Below, piece by piece: positions 34,800 to 43,544 of a stretch of 64,000 bases of DNA. Numbering within the stretch: the first letter of the stretch is position 1; the number at the start of each line of letters is the position of its first letter. Source of the stretch: Novosphingobium capsulatum NBRC 12533 (GTDB taxonomy: Bacteria; Pseudomonadota; Alphaproteobacteria; Sphingomonadales; Sphingomonadaceae); assembly GCF_001598375.1 (NCBI RefSeq), contig NZ_BCYV01000008.1, positions 1-64,000 on the forward strand, written 5' to 3'. The notes beneath the pieces were generated by a model. The model saw nothing but the letters and a program-made list of their open reading frames with translations. It did no database searches and was not told where the DNA came from. The position numbers and the translations under genes were made by a program.

Positions 34800-34837
34800 T
34801 TTTTGCAACAGCGCGTGAGAATCATTGCGTTTGATCG
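34800..34837 (+). promoter_or_regulatory. purine-regulon box, copy C (before the Rieske gene)
   Basis: Third copy of the 38-bp element: TTTTTGCAAC at 34800-34809, then ATCATTGCG and the ATC-N9-GAT box. It lies between the permease stop (34790) and the Rieske oxygenase start (34888/34897), giving this single gene its own regulated start site in addition to possible read-through from unit 2. Confidence 0.7.
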
Positions 34838-34896
34838 CACACCATCGCGCCGCCATCATATTGCCATCGCGTTGAAACGATAAGGTAATGCTGCCC

Positions 34897-35943
34897 ATGG
34901 CCACGGCCCCGCTCGCATCTTTCGAACCGGTCCTCCCGCATGGTTGCACCTTTACGCCGCAGGATGGGGCGATCCTTGCGCGCCATTGGTATCCCGTTGC
35001 CATGGCGCGCGAGGTAGGCGAGGCACCGATCAAGGCGCGGCTGCTCGATCAGCCTTTGGTGCTCTATCGCGCCGAGGATACGCTGGTCATCGCACCCGAC
35101 CGTTGCCCCCATCGCGGCGTTCCGCTCAGCATGGGGCGGGGCAACGGGCGCGGGGTCGAATGTCCCTATCACGGCCTCACCTTCGGCGCTGGTGGGCGCT
35201 GTGTGCATGTGCCCGCGCAGCCGCAACGGTCGATCCCGGCGCAGTTCCACCTTCACACCTACCCGGCAGTGGAACGCTACGGCCTGATCTGGACCTGCCT
35301 TGATCCCGCAGCGACCGCGCCGGATACTGACGCGATCATTGCCATGCCACATTGGGACGAGGCTGGCTTTCAGCAGATCGTCTGCCCGTGGATCGATATT
35401 CGCGGCTCGGCCGGACGGCAGATGGAGGGCTTTCTCGACGTCGCGCATTTTGCCTTCATCCACAGCGAAAGCTTTGCCGATCCCGATAATGCCCAGGTGC
35501 CCGATTATCGCCCCCGCCGCACGGCGCAGGGTTTCGAGGCGGAATACTGGAGCAACGTGGCCAACTACCCCAAAGGCGTGGACAAGGCGCCGCCGGGTTT
35601 TCGCTGGCTGCGCCACTTCCGCTGCCATGTCCCGTTCACGGCCACGCTCGAAGTGCATTTCCCCGGCGATGATCGCCTGGTGATCCTCAATGCGGCATCG
35701 CCGGTTTCAGCCACCGAAACCCGCCTGTTCGTGCCGATTGCCCGCAATTTCGATACCGATCAGCCGGTGCAGGGCGTCTATGACTTCAACCGCCAGGTGT
35801 TCGAGGAAGACCGCGCCATGGTAGAGGCGCAATGGCCCGCGCAACTGCCGCTCGATCCCAGCGCCGAAGCGCACCTGACCGCTGACATGAGTTCGATGTT
35901 CTATCGCCGCGCGTTGCGCGACCTCGGCCTGTGTGGTGGCTGA
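34897..35943 (+). CDS. Rieske non-haem iron oxygenase, single-component gene in the purine regulon
   Basis: A protein of about 348 residues with an N-terminal Rieske 2Fe-2S domain (DRCPHRGVPL and ECPYHGLTFG: C70, H72, C89, H92) and a catalytic domain with the iron-binding DVAHFAFIH motif. The size and layout fit VanA/NdmA-type oxygenases and also HpxD, the Rieske protein that hydroxylates hypoxanthine in Klebsiella. Here XdhABC already covers hypoxanthine. Demethylation of a methylpurine or oxidation of an unusual base is therefore an attractive alternative. No ferredoxin reductase gene (HpxE/NdmD type) is present. ATG at 34888 is another possible start. Confidence 0.8.
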   Translation: MATAPLASFEPVLPHGCTFTPQDGAILARHWYPVAMAREVGEAPIKARLLDQPLVLYRAEDTLVIAPDRCPHRGVPLSMGRGNGRGVECPYHGLTFGAGGRCVHVPAQPQRSIPAQFHLHTYPAVERYGLIWTCLDPAATAPDTDAIIAMPHWDEAGFQQIVCPWIDIRGSAGRQMEGFLDVAHFAFIHSESFADPDNAQVPDYRPRRTAQGFEAEYWSNVANYPKGVDKAPPGFRWLRHFRCHVPFTATLEVHFPGDDRLVILNAASPVSATETRLFVPIARNFDTDQPVQGVYDFNRQVFEEDRAMVEAQWPAQLPLDPSAEAHLTADMSSMFYRRALRDLGLCGG

Positions 35944-35958
35944 TCCGACAGGGCAGGG

Positions 35959-36046
35959 TGGCGGAAGGGGTGGGATTCGAACCCACGGATGCTTGCACAT
36001 CGGCGGTTTTCAAGACCGCTGCAATCGACCACTCTGCCACCCTTCC
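35959..36046 (-). tRNA. tRNA-Ser (anticodon UGA)
   Basis: Read on the - strand the sequence folds as a class II tRNA of 88 bases including an encoded CCA. The acceptor stem is GGAAGGG/CCCTTCC with discriminator G. The anticodon loop CTTGAAA sits between GCGGT and ACCGC with anticodon TGA. A long variable arm and GTTCGAATC in the T loop follow. It reads UCA and related serine codons. Confidence 0.95.
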
Positions 36047-36203
36047 GGCGCGCCGCCGATAGCGGTTGTCATGCGATGCGCAAAGAGGTTTTGCACTGCC
36101 ATCCCCGCAAAATGCGCAAATGGGGCGATTTTCGGCAGGCTTGGCGCCTCACCTGGGCGCGGGGGTGTTCCATTGTCGGGCAAGGCATGCAAGACAGCCT
36201 GCA

Positions 36204-37316
36204 ATGATGGCCCAACCGATCCCTTTCGTTTCAACCGTTAATTCTTCGCGTCCGATGCCGCCCGCCGCGTGGGGCCGCCGGGCCTGGCGCCGCGTGGCGA
36301 TGGGTGCCGCGCTGGCATTGGCCGCGCTGGCTGGCCCAGCGGTGGCGCAAGATAGCGAAGAAGCCGGCTTTCAGGGCTACCTGCAACTCCTGGCCGCCAA
36401 GGCGCGCGGCGCTGGGGTGCGCGAGCAGACGATTGCCAGCGTTCTGCCCGGGCTCACGTTCAACCCGCGCGTGATCGCATTCGATCGCAGCCAGCCGGGC
36501 GGCGCGCAGTCGGGCGGGGGTACGCCCTCGTTCGAGCCGTATCGCCGGCGCCATGTGGATTCGGTGCGGATTGCCAAGGGGCGGCGCATCTATGCCGAAT
36601 CGATGCAGCAGATCGAGGCCGTCAGCCGCCGCTATGGCGTGCCCGGCCCGGTGATCCTGGCGATCTGGGGGCATGAGAGCAATTTTGGCAGCTACACCGG
36701 CGATTTCGATTTGCCGCGCTCGCTCGCCTCGCTCGCCTTTGAAGGACGCCGGCGCGATCTTTTCGCTGATGAGTTCGTCGCGGTGCTCAAGATGATCGAT
36801 CGCGGCGTGCCCCGGCAAAAGCTGGTCGGCAGCTGGGCCGGCGTCTTTGGCAATCCGCAGTTCCTGCCCAGCGTCTATCTGCGCGTGGCACAGGATGCCG
36901 ATGGCGACGGCCTTCCTGATATCTGGGCGAGCCGGGCCGACACCATCGCCTCGATCGCCAACTATTTCCGCGATGCCGGCTGGCGCCCGGGCGAACCCTG
37001 GGGCTTTGCCGTGACGGCGCCGGCCGGGCTCGACCGCAGCCGCCTGGGCACCGCGCTGGCCAGCCCGCGCTGCCCGCTGGTGTTTGCCCGGCACAGCCGC
37101 TGGCGCACCCTGCGCGAATGGCGGGCGATGGGCATCATGCCCCAGGCCGGCGTCTGGCCTGCGGGCGACGATACGCTCGCCACGTTTTTCGAGCCGGACG
37201 GACCAGGGCGCACCGCCTATTTGCTAACCGGAAATTATCGGGTCATCCTCGATTACAACTGCTCGAACTTTTACGCCCTGTCCGTGGGATTGCTCGCCGA
37301 TGAAATCAGCCGCTGA
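36204..37316 (+). CDS. lytic murein transglycosylase (MltB-like)
   Basis: A 370-residue exported lytic transglycosylase that cleaves peptidoglycan glycan strands. After a signal segment (RVAMGAALALAALAGPAVA) comes the SLT/MltB domain, with the catalytic Glu in AIWGHESNFGSYTGDF and the family blocks SLASLAFEGRRRDLF and SWAGVFGNPQFLPSVYL. The C-terminal part (ILDYNCSNFYALSVG) is typical. The start is uncertain: ATG codons occur at 36204, 36207 and 36255, none with a strong ribosome-binding site. It overlaps the following RlpA-like lipoprotein gene by 17 bases, an arrangement common in alphaproteobacteria. Confidence 0.88.
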   Translation: MMAQPIPFVSTVNSSRPMPPAAWGRRAWRRVAMGAALALAALAGPAVAQDSEEAGFQGYLQLLAAKARGAGVREQTIASVLPGLTFNPRVIAFDRSQPGGAQSGGGTPSFEPYRRRHVDSVRIAKGRRIYAESMQQIEAVSRRYGVPGPVILAIWGHESNFGSYTGDFDLPRSLASLAFEGRRRDLFADEFVAVLKMIDRGVPRQKLVGSWAGVFGNPQFLPSVYLRVAQDADGDGLPDIWASRADTIASIANYFRDAGWRPGEPWGFAVTAPAGLDRSRLGTALASPRCPLVFARHSRWRTLREWRAMGIMPQAGVWPAGDDTLATFFEPDGPGRTAYLLTGNYRVILDYNCSNFYALSVGLLADEISR

Positions 37317-38343
37317 TCGCCTTCGCCTGACCGCCGCCGCCCTGGCCATTCCCCTGATGCTGGGCTGCGGCACAGCGCAGATGGCCCTGGCCCAAGCGGT
37401 AAGCGGCCCGGCCGCCGATTACCCCATGGTGCTGGGCGCTCCGTTCGCGGTTGGCGGGGTGACCTATACCCCCGCCGATACGATGAACTATGATGCGGTA
37501 GGCTATGCCGTGCCCGATGCCGAAGGCGGCGGCGGGATCAGCGGCGCGCATCGCACGCTGCCTTTGCCGAGCTATGTCGAAGTGACCTCGCTCGATACCG
37601 GGCGCACGATCCTGGTGCGGCTGGAACGACGCGGGCCGATGGAGGGCGATGGGCTGGTGGCGCTTTCGCCCGGCGCGATCGCCCAGCTTGGCCTGAGCGG
37701 CCCGCATTCGCCGGTGCGCGTGCGCCGCGTCAACCCGCCGGAGGGCGAACGCGCGCTGCTGCGCGCCGGGCAACAGGCGCCGGCCCGCATGGATACCCCG
37801 CCCGGACTGCTCACCGCGCTCAAGCGCAAGCTCGGCATTCTCCCGCCGGCCGAGCCCAAGCCCGAATTGCTCGCCGCCGCCCTGGCCGGTAAGCAGCCGC
37901 CAGCGCCAACACCAACGCCGCCGGCTCCGGCGCCCAAGCCGGTCATGCGTAACACCACGCCGATGCCCGCGCCGCGCCCGCCAGCGCCGTCAGCCCCCTC
38001 GGCGGCGCCAAAGGCCGTTGCCGCAAAGGCGCCGGCGCCCAAGCCCGTCACGCCTCGGCCCGAACCCAAGGCGCCGGCAAAGGCAGAGCCAAAGCCGGCG
38101 CCCAAGGCCGAGCATCAGGCCACCGCATCAGCCCATTCGACGGCCTATGTCGTGCAGGTTGGCGCGTTTTCTACGCGCGCCAATGCCGACAAGGCCGCAC
38201 GCGAAGTGGGCGGAACCGTGGCGCCGGCCGGCAAGTTCTTCCGCGTGCGCATTGCGGCCGGCTCACAAGACGAGGCCAAGGCGGCTCTGGGCAAGGCGAA
38301 GCGGGCGGGCTATGCCGATGCCCAGATCCAGCGCGCGCCATAA
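37300..38343 (+). CDS. RlpA-like septal lipoprotein with SPOR domain
   Basis: A 347-residue lipoprotein with lipobox LMLGC (Cys 23). Residues about 50-150 form a degenerate double-psi beta-barrel of the RlpA type (YTPADTMNYDAVGYAV, GRTILVRLERRGPM). A long Pro/Ala/Lys-rich linker (about 185-275) follows, then a C-terminal SPOR domain (YVVQVGAFSTRANADKAARE to the end), which binds denuded glycan at division sites. It is translationally coupled to the MltB-like gene, consistent with a joint role in septal wall remodelling. Confidence 0.82.
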   Translation: MKSAADRLRLTAAALAIPLMLGCGTAQMALAQAVSGPAADYPMVLGAPFAVGGVTYTPADTMNYDAVGYAVPDAEGGGGISGAHRTLPLPSYVEVTSLDTGRTILVRLERRGPMEGDGLVALSPGAIAQLGLSGPHSPVRVRRVNPPEGERALLRAGQQAPARMDTPPGLLTALKRKLGILPPAEPKPELLAAALAGKQPPAPTPTPPAPAPKPVMRNTTPMPAPRPPAPSAPSAAPKAVAAKAPAPKPVTPRPEPKAPAKAEPKPAPKAEHQATASAHSTAYVVQVGAFSTRANADKAAREVGGTVAPAGKFFRVRIAAGSQDEAKAALGKAKRAGYADAQIQRAP

Positions 38344-38364
38344 GGCAGGCGGGCTGGTCCCATC

Positions 38365-39567
38365 GTGAATTCGGGGTTTTGCTTGCGCCGTCTGCTTTCC
38401 GTTGCCGTTGCCCTGGCCGCTGTGGCCACCGTTGCCGTGCCTGCCCAGGGCATGAAGTCTCCGCACGTGCAGGTGTCGGCCGATCCAGCCCATCCGCCCG
38501 AGGTGGTGGCGCCAATCGCTCTGCTGATTGACGTCAATTCCGGGCGGGTGCTGTTCGAGCGGCAGTCGCACCGCCGTTTCGTGCCGGCTTCGCTTACCAA
38601 GATCATGACCAGCTATGTCGCGTTCGAACTGGCCGCGCAGGGCAAGCTCAAGCTCGATGCGAGCTTTGCCATGCGGCCTGAAACGTTCCGCCAGTGGCAT
38701 GGCGTGGGCAGCACGATGTTCCTGGAAAACAACAGCCAGACCCGCGTGGCCGATCTGCTGGAAGGCATCGTCACCGTCTCGGCCAACGATGCCTGCGTCG
38801 TGCTGGCAGAGGGCGTTGCGGGCAACGTGCCCGGCTTTACCGCGCTCATGAATGCGCAGGCCCGCACGCTGGGCATGCGTGACACCCACTACAACACGCC
38901 CAATGGCTGGATGGACGAAGGCCGCACCTATGTTTCGGCGGCAGACCTTGCCACGCTGAGCACCGCGCTGATCACCCGCCACCCCGATTTCTATCGCCGG
39001 TTCTATGGCCACGAAACGATGATCTGGAATGGGATCGAGCAGCGCAACCACAACCCGCTCTATGGCGTGGTGACCGGCGCAGATGGGGTGAAGACCGGTT
39101 TTACCAACGAGGCCGGCTATGGCCTAGTCGGTTCGGCGCAGCGCAACGGCCGCCGCCTGATGATGGTGGTGGGCGGCTATGACCGGCCGCAGGACCGCGC
39201 CCGCGATGGCGCGGCGCTGATCGAATGGGGCTTTGCCGCGTTCGATGAAAAGCCGCTGTTCGCTGCTGGTGACCATGTTGGCAGCGCGCGGGTGCAGGGC
39301 GGCACGGTAGCCAGCGTCGGCCTGGTGGCGCCGCGCCAACTGGCGATGCTCGTCGGCCACGGCCAGACGGTGCGGCCCACGCTGTCTATCCGCTACAAGG
39401 GGCCGCTGCGCGCGCCGATCGCCAAGGGCCAGGAAGTGGCCACGCTGGTGGTGCATGCGCCCGGCCAGCCCGACGCACGCCTGCCATTGGCGGCGGCCGA
39501 GGCGGTGCCCAAGGGCGGCCTGTTCGATCGCCTGCGCAATGGCTTTGCCGCGATGACCGGACGATGA
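38365..39567 (+). CDS. D-alanyl-D-alanine carboxypeptidase (low-molecular-mass PBP, S11)
   Basis: A 400-residue penicillin-binding protein of the PBP5/DacC family, which trims the terminal D-Ala of peptidoglycan pentapeptides. It has a signal peptide. The catalytic triad motifs are SLTK in FVPASLTKIMTSY, SAN in TVSANDACVVLAEG and KTG in GADGVKTGFTNEAGY. The C-terminal beta domain follows from about residue 285. The start is GTG at 38365. It ends four bases inside tmk, so this cell-wall group and the following housekeeping genes may share a transcript. Confidence 0.92.
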   Translation: MNSGFCLRRLLSVAVALAAVATVAVPAQGMKSPHVQVSADPAHPPEVVAPIALLIDVNSGRVLFERQSHRRFVPASLTKIMTSYVAFELAAQGKLKLDASFAMRPETFRQWHGVGSTMFLENNSQTRVADLLEGIVTVSANDACVVLAEGVAGNVPGFTALMNAQARTLGMRDTHYNTPNGWMDEGRTYVSAADLATLSTALITRHPDFYRRFYGHETMIWNGIEQRNHNPLYGVVTGADGVKTGFTNEAGYGLVGSAQRNGRRLMMVVGGYDRPQDRARDGAALIEWGFAAFDEKPLFAAGDHVGSARVQGGTVASVGLVAPRQLAMLVGHGQTVRPTLSIRYKGPLRAPIAKGQEVATLVVHAPGQPDARLPLAAAEAVPKGGLFDRLRNGFAAMTGR

Positions 39568-40214
39568 GCGACACCGCCACGACCGGGCGCTTCATCGTGT
39601 TCGAAGGGGGCGAGGGCGCCGGCAAGTCGACCCAGGCGCGCCTTCTGGTCCAGGCCCTGGCCGCGCGTGGGATCGGCGCGGTGCTCACCCGCGAACCGGG
39701 CGGAACCCCCGGCGCCGAGGCGATCCGCAACCTGCTGTTGAGCACGCAAGGCGAAGGCTGGGGCACCCGGGCCGAGGCGCTGCTGTTTGCGGCCGCGCGT
39801 GCCGATCATGTCGAGCGGTTGATCCGCCCGGCGCTGGCGCGCGGCGACTGGGTGATCTGCGACCGCTTCATCGATAGCAGCCGCGCCTATCAGGGCGGCG
39901 GCAACGGGCTGTCCGATGCCGATGTCATGGCACTGCACGCCATTGGCAGCGAAGCGCTGCTGCCCGATTGCACGATCCTGTTGGAACTACCCGCCGAAGA
40001 GGCCGCCGCCCGCTGCGCACTGCGTGACCAGGGCCAGGCAGACCGGATCGGCGGGCGCGATGCCGCCTATCATGCGCGCGTTGCCGCCGCATTCGATGGC
40101 TTCGCCGCTGCCGAGCCAGGGCGCTTTGCCCGCGTTTCCGCGCTAGGCACCCCCGAAGCAGTCGGCGCGCGCATTCTTGACGCGCTGGCGCCATGGATGC
40201 CGCCAGCATGCTGA
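39564..40214 (+). CDS. tmk: thymidylate kinase
   Basis: A 216-residue dTMP kinase. The P-loop is FEGGEGAGKSTQARLL, the DR motif is CDRFIDSSRAYQGGG and the lid region includes RCALRDQGQADRIGGRD. It phosphorylates dTMP to dTDP in DNA precursor synthesis. It overlaps the carboxypeptidase gene by four bases and holB by 22 bases. The tmk-holB-metG-tatD order is a common conserved group in alphaproteobacteria. Confidence 0.95.
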   Translation: MSDTATTGRFIVFEGGEGAGKSTQARLLVQALAARGIGAVLTREPGGTPGAEAIRNLLLSTQGEGWGTRAEALLFAAARADHVERLIRPALARGDWVICDRFIDSSRAYQGGGNGLSDADVMALHAIGSEALLPDCTILLELPAEEAAARCALRDQGQADRIGGRDAAYHARVAAAFDGFAAAEPGRFARVSALGTPEAVGARILDALAPWMPPAC

Positions 40215-41173
40215 TCGGCCACGAACACCCCTGGGAAACCTGGAACGCAGCCATGGCCGGGCAGCGCATGCACCACGGCTGGCTGCTGGCTGGTCGTGAA
40301 GGGCTGGGCAAGGCCAGCTTTGCGCTCGAAGCTGCAGCCAAGCTGGTGGCCGAGCCGGGCGTGCCGCAGCCACCGGCGTTGCATCACCCCGATATCCTGG
40401 TGCTCGAGCCGCTCCCCGCCAACGATGATGAAGCGAAGAAGCGTGACGACGGGCGTCCCTATGCCCGCAAGCGCAATATCAACGTCGATCAAATCCGTAC
40501 GATGCTCCATCGCCTGCACACCCGGCCGACACTGGGCGCGCGCCGCGCGGTGATCGTGGACGCGGCCGATCATCTGGAAAAGGGTGCGGTCAACGCGCTG
40601 CTCAAGGGGTTGGAAGAGCCGCCCCAGGGCACTTTCTTCCTGCTTGTAGTGCATCAACTCGGCCGCCTGCTGCCCACGGTGCGCTCGCGCTGCCAGGTAC
40701 TGCGCTTCCGCCCGCTCGATCTCAAGGAAATGAACGACGCCGTTTCATTATCCGCGCCCGAACTCGATGCCGAAACGCGCGCTGCCGCCATTGCCGTGGC
40801 GCATGGCTCGCCCGGCGCGGCGCTGACCTTTGCGACGCAGGATCTTGGCCGCCCGCTGGCGCTGCTGCGCCGGATCCTTCACACCGGCGATCCTGACCTG
40901 GGCCTGCGCGGTGAACTGGGCAGCGCCTTGGGCGCAAGGCCCGATCGCGAGCGATTGCTGGCAACGATCGAGGCGGCGCGCACCGTTCTGGCCGAAGAAG
41001 TGACCCAGGCCGGCGCCGACAACCGCCTGGCGATCATCGCGGCGCACCAGCATCTCGTCGACCTAGCGCGCGAAGTGCCGACGCATAACTTTGATCCGGC
41101 ATTGCTGGTTATGGAAATCGGCGGGTTGCTGGCGCGCGCTGCGCGCACTAGAGCGGGGGCAACATCCCGCTGA
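40193..41173 (+). CDS. holB: DNA polymerase III subunit delta'
   Basis: A 326-residue clamp-loader subunit. The N-terminal AAA-like domain has GHEHPWETWNAAMAGQRMHHGWLLAG with a degenerate P-loop (REGLGKASFA). RRAVIVDAADHLEKGAVNALLKGLEEPP and the sensor segment TVRSRCQVLRFRPL are typical of delta'. Delta' does not need ATP hydrolysis itself, which fits the modified P-loop. ATG at 40193 overlaps tmk; an ATG at 40208 is the alternative. metG follows after 17 bases. Confidence 0.9.
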   Translation: MDAASMLIGHEHPWETWNAAMAGQRMHHGWLLAGREGLGKASFALEAAAKLVAEPGVPQPPALHHPDILVLEPLPANDDEAKKRDDGRPYARKRNINVDQIRTMLHRLHTRPTLGARRAVIVDAADHLEKGAVNALLKGLEEPPQGTFFLLVVHQLGRLLPTVRSRCQVLRFRPLDLKEMNDAVSLSAPELDAETRAAAIAVAHGSPGAALTFATQDLGRPLALLRRILHTGDPDLGLRGELGSALGARPDRERLLATIEAARTVLAEEVTQAGADNRLAIIAAHQHLVDLAREVPTHNFDPALLVMEIGGLLARAARTRAGATSR

Positions 41174-41190
41174 AGGAAGCGACTGTCGCC

Positions 41191-42759
41191 ATGGGCGAAC
41201 CCTATTACATCACCACCGCCATTTCCTATCCCAACGGCAAGCCGCATATCGGCCACGCCTATGAAGCGATCGCCGCCGATGTGATCGCGCGGTTCCACAA
41301 GGCGATGGGCCGCGACGTGCGCCTGCAGACCGGCACGGACGAGCACGGCCTGAAAATGGCGCAGAAGGCGCGCGACCTGGATCTGACGCCGGCGCAGCTG
41401 AGCGATCAGATGTCGCAGCATTTCATTGATATGTGCGCCGCATTGAACGTCAATTATGACGTATTCCTGCGCACCACCGAGCCACGCCACCACACCGCTA
41501 GCCAGGAAATCTGGAAGCGCATGGAAGCCAACGGCGATCTCTATCTCGATCGCTACGAAGGTTGGTACTCGGTGCGCGACGAGGCCTATTACGACGAAAG
41601 CGAACTGGTCGAAGGGGAAGGGGGCAGCAAGCTCTCGCCCCAGGGCACCCCGGTGGAATGGACCGTGGAGGAAAGCTGGTTCTTCCGCCTGTCGAAGTAT
41701 CAGGACAAGCTGCTCGCGCTCTATACCGACAATCCCGATTTCATCCGGCCCGAGGCGCGCCGCAACGAGATGATCGCGTTTGTCTCGCAGGGACTGCGCG
41801 ACCTTTCGGTCTCGCGCACCAGCTTTGACTGGGGGGTCAAGGTTCCGGGCAGCGACAACCACGTGATGTACGTGTGGGTCGATGCGCTGACCAACTATCT
41901 TACCGGCCTCGGCTGGCCGGAAGAAACCGACGCCTTTGCAAAGTATTGGCCGGCAAACCTGCACCTCATCGGCAAGGACATCGTGCGGTTCCACACGATC
42001 TACTGGCCCGCCTTCCTGATGAGCGCCAACCTGCCGGTGCCACACCAGGTGTTCGGCCATGGCTTCCTGCTCAACCGGGGGCAGAAGGAATCGAAGTCGC
42101 TTGGCAACGTGACCGACCCGATCGCGCTGGCCGAACGCTTTGGTGTCGACGCGGTGCGCTATTTCTTCATGCGCGAGGTGGCGTTCGGCCAGGACGGCTC
42201 GTGGTCGGCCGAAGCGATCGTGACGCGCTGCAATGCCGAGCTGGCCAACAGCTATGGCAACCTGGTGCAACGGGTTCTTTCCATGATCTTCAAGAACATG
42301 GACGGCAAGCTCGACACCTTTTCGAGCACGGAGGCCGACGATGTTTTAACCGGGTTCGTTCGTTACGCTTGCTCTGTGGAAGTCACACGCGAATTTGCCG
42401 CGCTCAATTTCTCCGCCGGGATCGATGCGTGGATGCGCGCGGTCTTTGCCTGCAACGCCTATATCGACGAGCAGGCACCGTGGACGCTGCGCAAGACCGA
42501 CCCGGAACGAATGCGCGCCGTGCTGCTTACCCTGTTCATGGCCATTCGCGACCTGACCATTGCCATCGCCCCGATCGTGCCGACGGCGGCGGGCAAAGTG
42601 CTTGACCAGCTCGGCATTCCGGCCGGCGAGCGCGGCTATGGCGCCTTGCACCATGCGGGCTGGTACATGGAGCGCGTGGCCACCGGGGAAGCCTTGGCGC
42701 AGCCGGTCGGCGCGTTCCCACGGCTTGAGCTGCCGGCCGAGGAAAGCGCGAGCGCCTGA
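41191..42759 (+). CDS. metG: methionyl-tRNA synthetase
   Basis: A 522-residue class I synthetase of the short form without a C-terminal tRNA-binding domain. The HIGH motif is in YPNGKPHIGHAYEA. The second signature, usually KMSKS, reads KESKS in LNRGQKESKSLGN. The zinc knuckle of the longer E. coli-type enzyme is absent. The anticodon-binding domain starts near residue 385. It joins methionine to its tRNAs. The stop overlaps the tatD start (TGATG). Confidence 0.95.
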   Translation: MGEPYYITTAISYPNGKPHIGHAYEAIAADVIARFHKAMGRDVRLQTGTDEHGLKMAQKARDLDLTPAQLSDQMSQHFIDMCAALNVNYDVFLRTTEPRHHTASQEIWKRMEANGDLYLDRYEGWYSVRDEAYYDESELVEGEGGSKLSPQGTPVEWTVEESWFFRLSKYQDKLLALYTDNPDFIRPEARRNEMIAFVSQGLRDLSVSRTSFDWGVKVPGSDNHVMYVWVDALTNYLTGLGWPEETDAFAKYWPANLHLIGKDIVRFHTIYWPAFLMSANLPVPHQVFGHGFLLNRGQKESKSLGNVTDPIALAERFGVDAVRYFFMREVAFGQDGSWSAEAIVTRCNAELANSYGNLVQRVLSMIFKNMDGKLDTFSSTEADDVLTGFVRYACSVEVTREFAALNFSAGIDAWMRAVFACNAYIDEQAPWTLRKTDPERMRAVLLTLFMAIRDLTIAIAPIVPTAAGKVLDQLGIPAGERGYGALHHAGWYMERVATGEALAQPVGAFPRLELPAEESASA

Positions 42760-43544
42760 TGCTGATCGATTCCCATTGCCACCTCATTTACGAAGGCCTG
42801 GTTGATCGCCAGGCCGAGGCACTGACGGCAGCCCGCGCGCGCGGTGTGCGCGGCTTCCTCAACATCTCGACACGGCAGCGGGAGTGGGAAGAAGTCGTGG
42901 CCGTGGCCCATCGTGAGCCTGACGTGTGGGCAAGCGTGGGCATCCATCCGCACGAGGCGGATAGCCATGCTGATCTGGGCGCTGCGGTGCTGGCAGCGGC
43001 CACGGCAGACCCGCGCGTGATCGGCATCGGTGAAACCGGGCTCGATTACTTTTACGATCATTCCGACCGCCAGGTGCAGCAGGACTTGTTCCGCATGCAC
43101 ATTGGGGTGGCGCGAGACACCGGCTTGCCGTTGATCATCCATACGCGCGATGCCGAGGACGATACGCTGCGCATCCTGACCGAAGAAATGGGGAAGGGCG
43201 CCTTCCCGGCGTTGATCCATTGCTTCACCGCCAGCGCCGGCTTTGGCCGCGCGGTGCTCGACCTGGGCTTGACGATCTCGATTTCCGGCATCGTCACGTT
43301 CAAGAACGCCAAGGACTTGCAAGGCTTTGTTGCCGACATTCCCGATGATCGCCTGCTGGTGGAGACCGATGCGCCGTTCCTCGCGCCGATCCCCCATCGC
43401 GGCAAGAAGTGCGAACCAGCCTTCGTGGCCGATACCGCCGCGTTTGTCGCCGCGCTGCGTGGCGTCACGATCGAACAACTTGGCGCGGTGACCACCGACA
43501 ACTTCTTCCGCCTGTTCAGCAAGGCCGAAAGGCCAGCGGCATGA
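42759..43544 (+). CDS. tatD: TatD-family metal-dependent hydrolase (DNase)
   Basis: A 261-residue TIM-barrel hydrolase. Metal ligands are visible in DSHCHL at the start, IGETGLDYFYD, IIHTRDAEDD, LIHCFTASAGF and ETDAPFLAP. TatD proteins are 3'-5' exonucleases acting on DNA and possibly RNA in repair. The start overlaps metG and the end overlaps the next gene by four bases, in the standard metG-tatD arrangement. Confidence 0.92.
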   Translation: MLIDSHCHLIYEGLVDRQAEALTAARARGVRGFLNISTRQREWEEVVAVAHREPDVWASVGIHPHEADSHADLGAAVLAAATADPRVIGIGETGLDYFYDHSDRQVQQDLFRMHIGVARDTGLPLIIHTRDAEDDTLRILTEEMGKGAFPALIHCFTASAGFGRAVLDLGLTISISGIVTFKNAKDLQGFVADIPDDRLLVETDAPFLAPIPHRGKKCEPAFVADTAAFVAALRGVTIEQLGAVTTDNFFRLFSKAERPAA

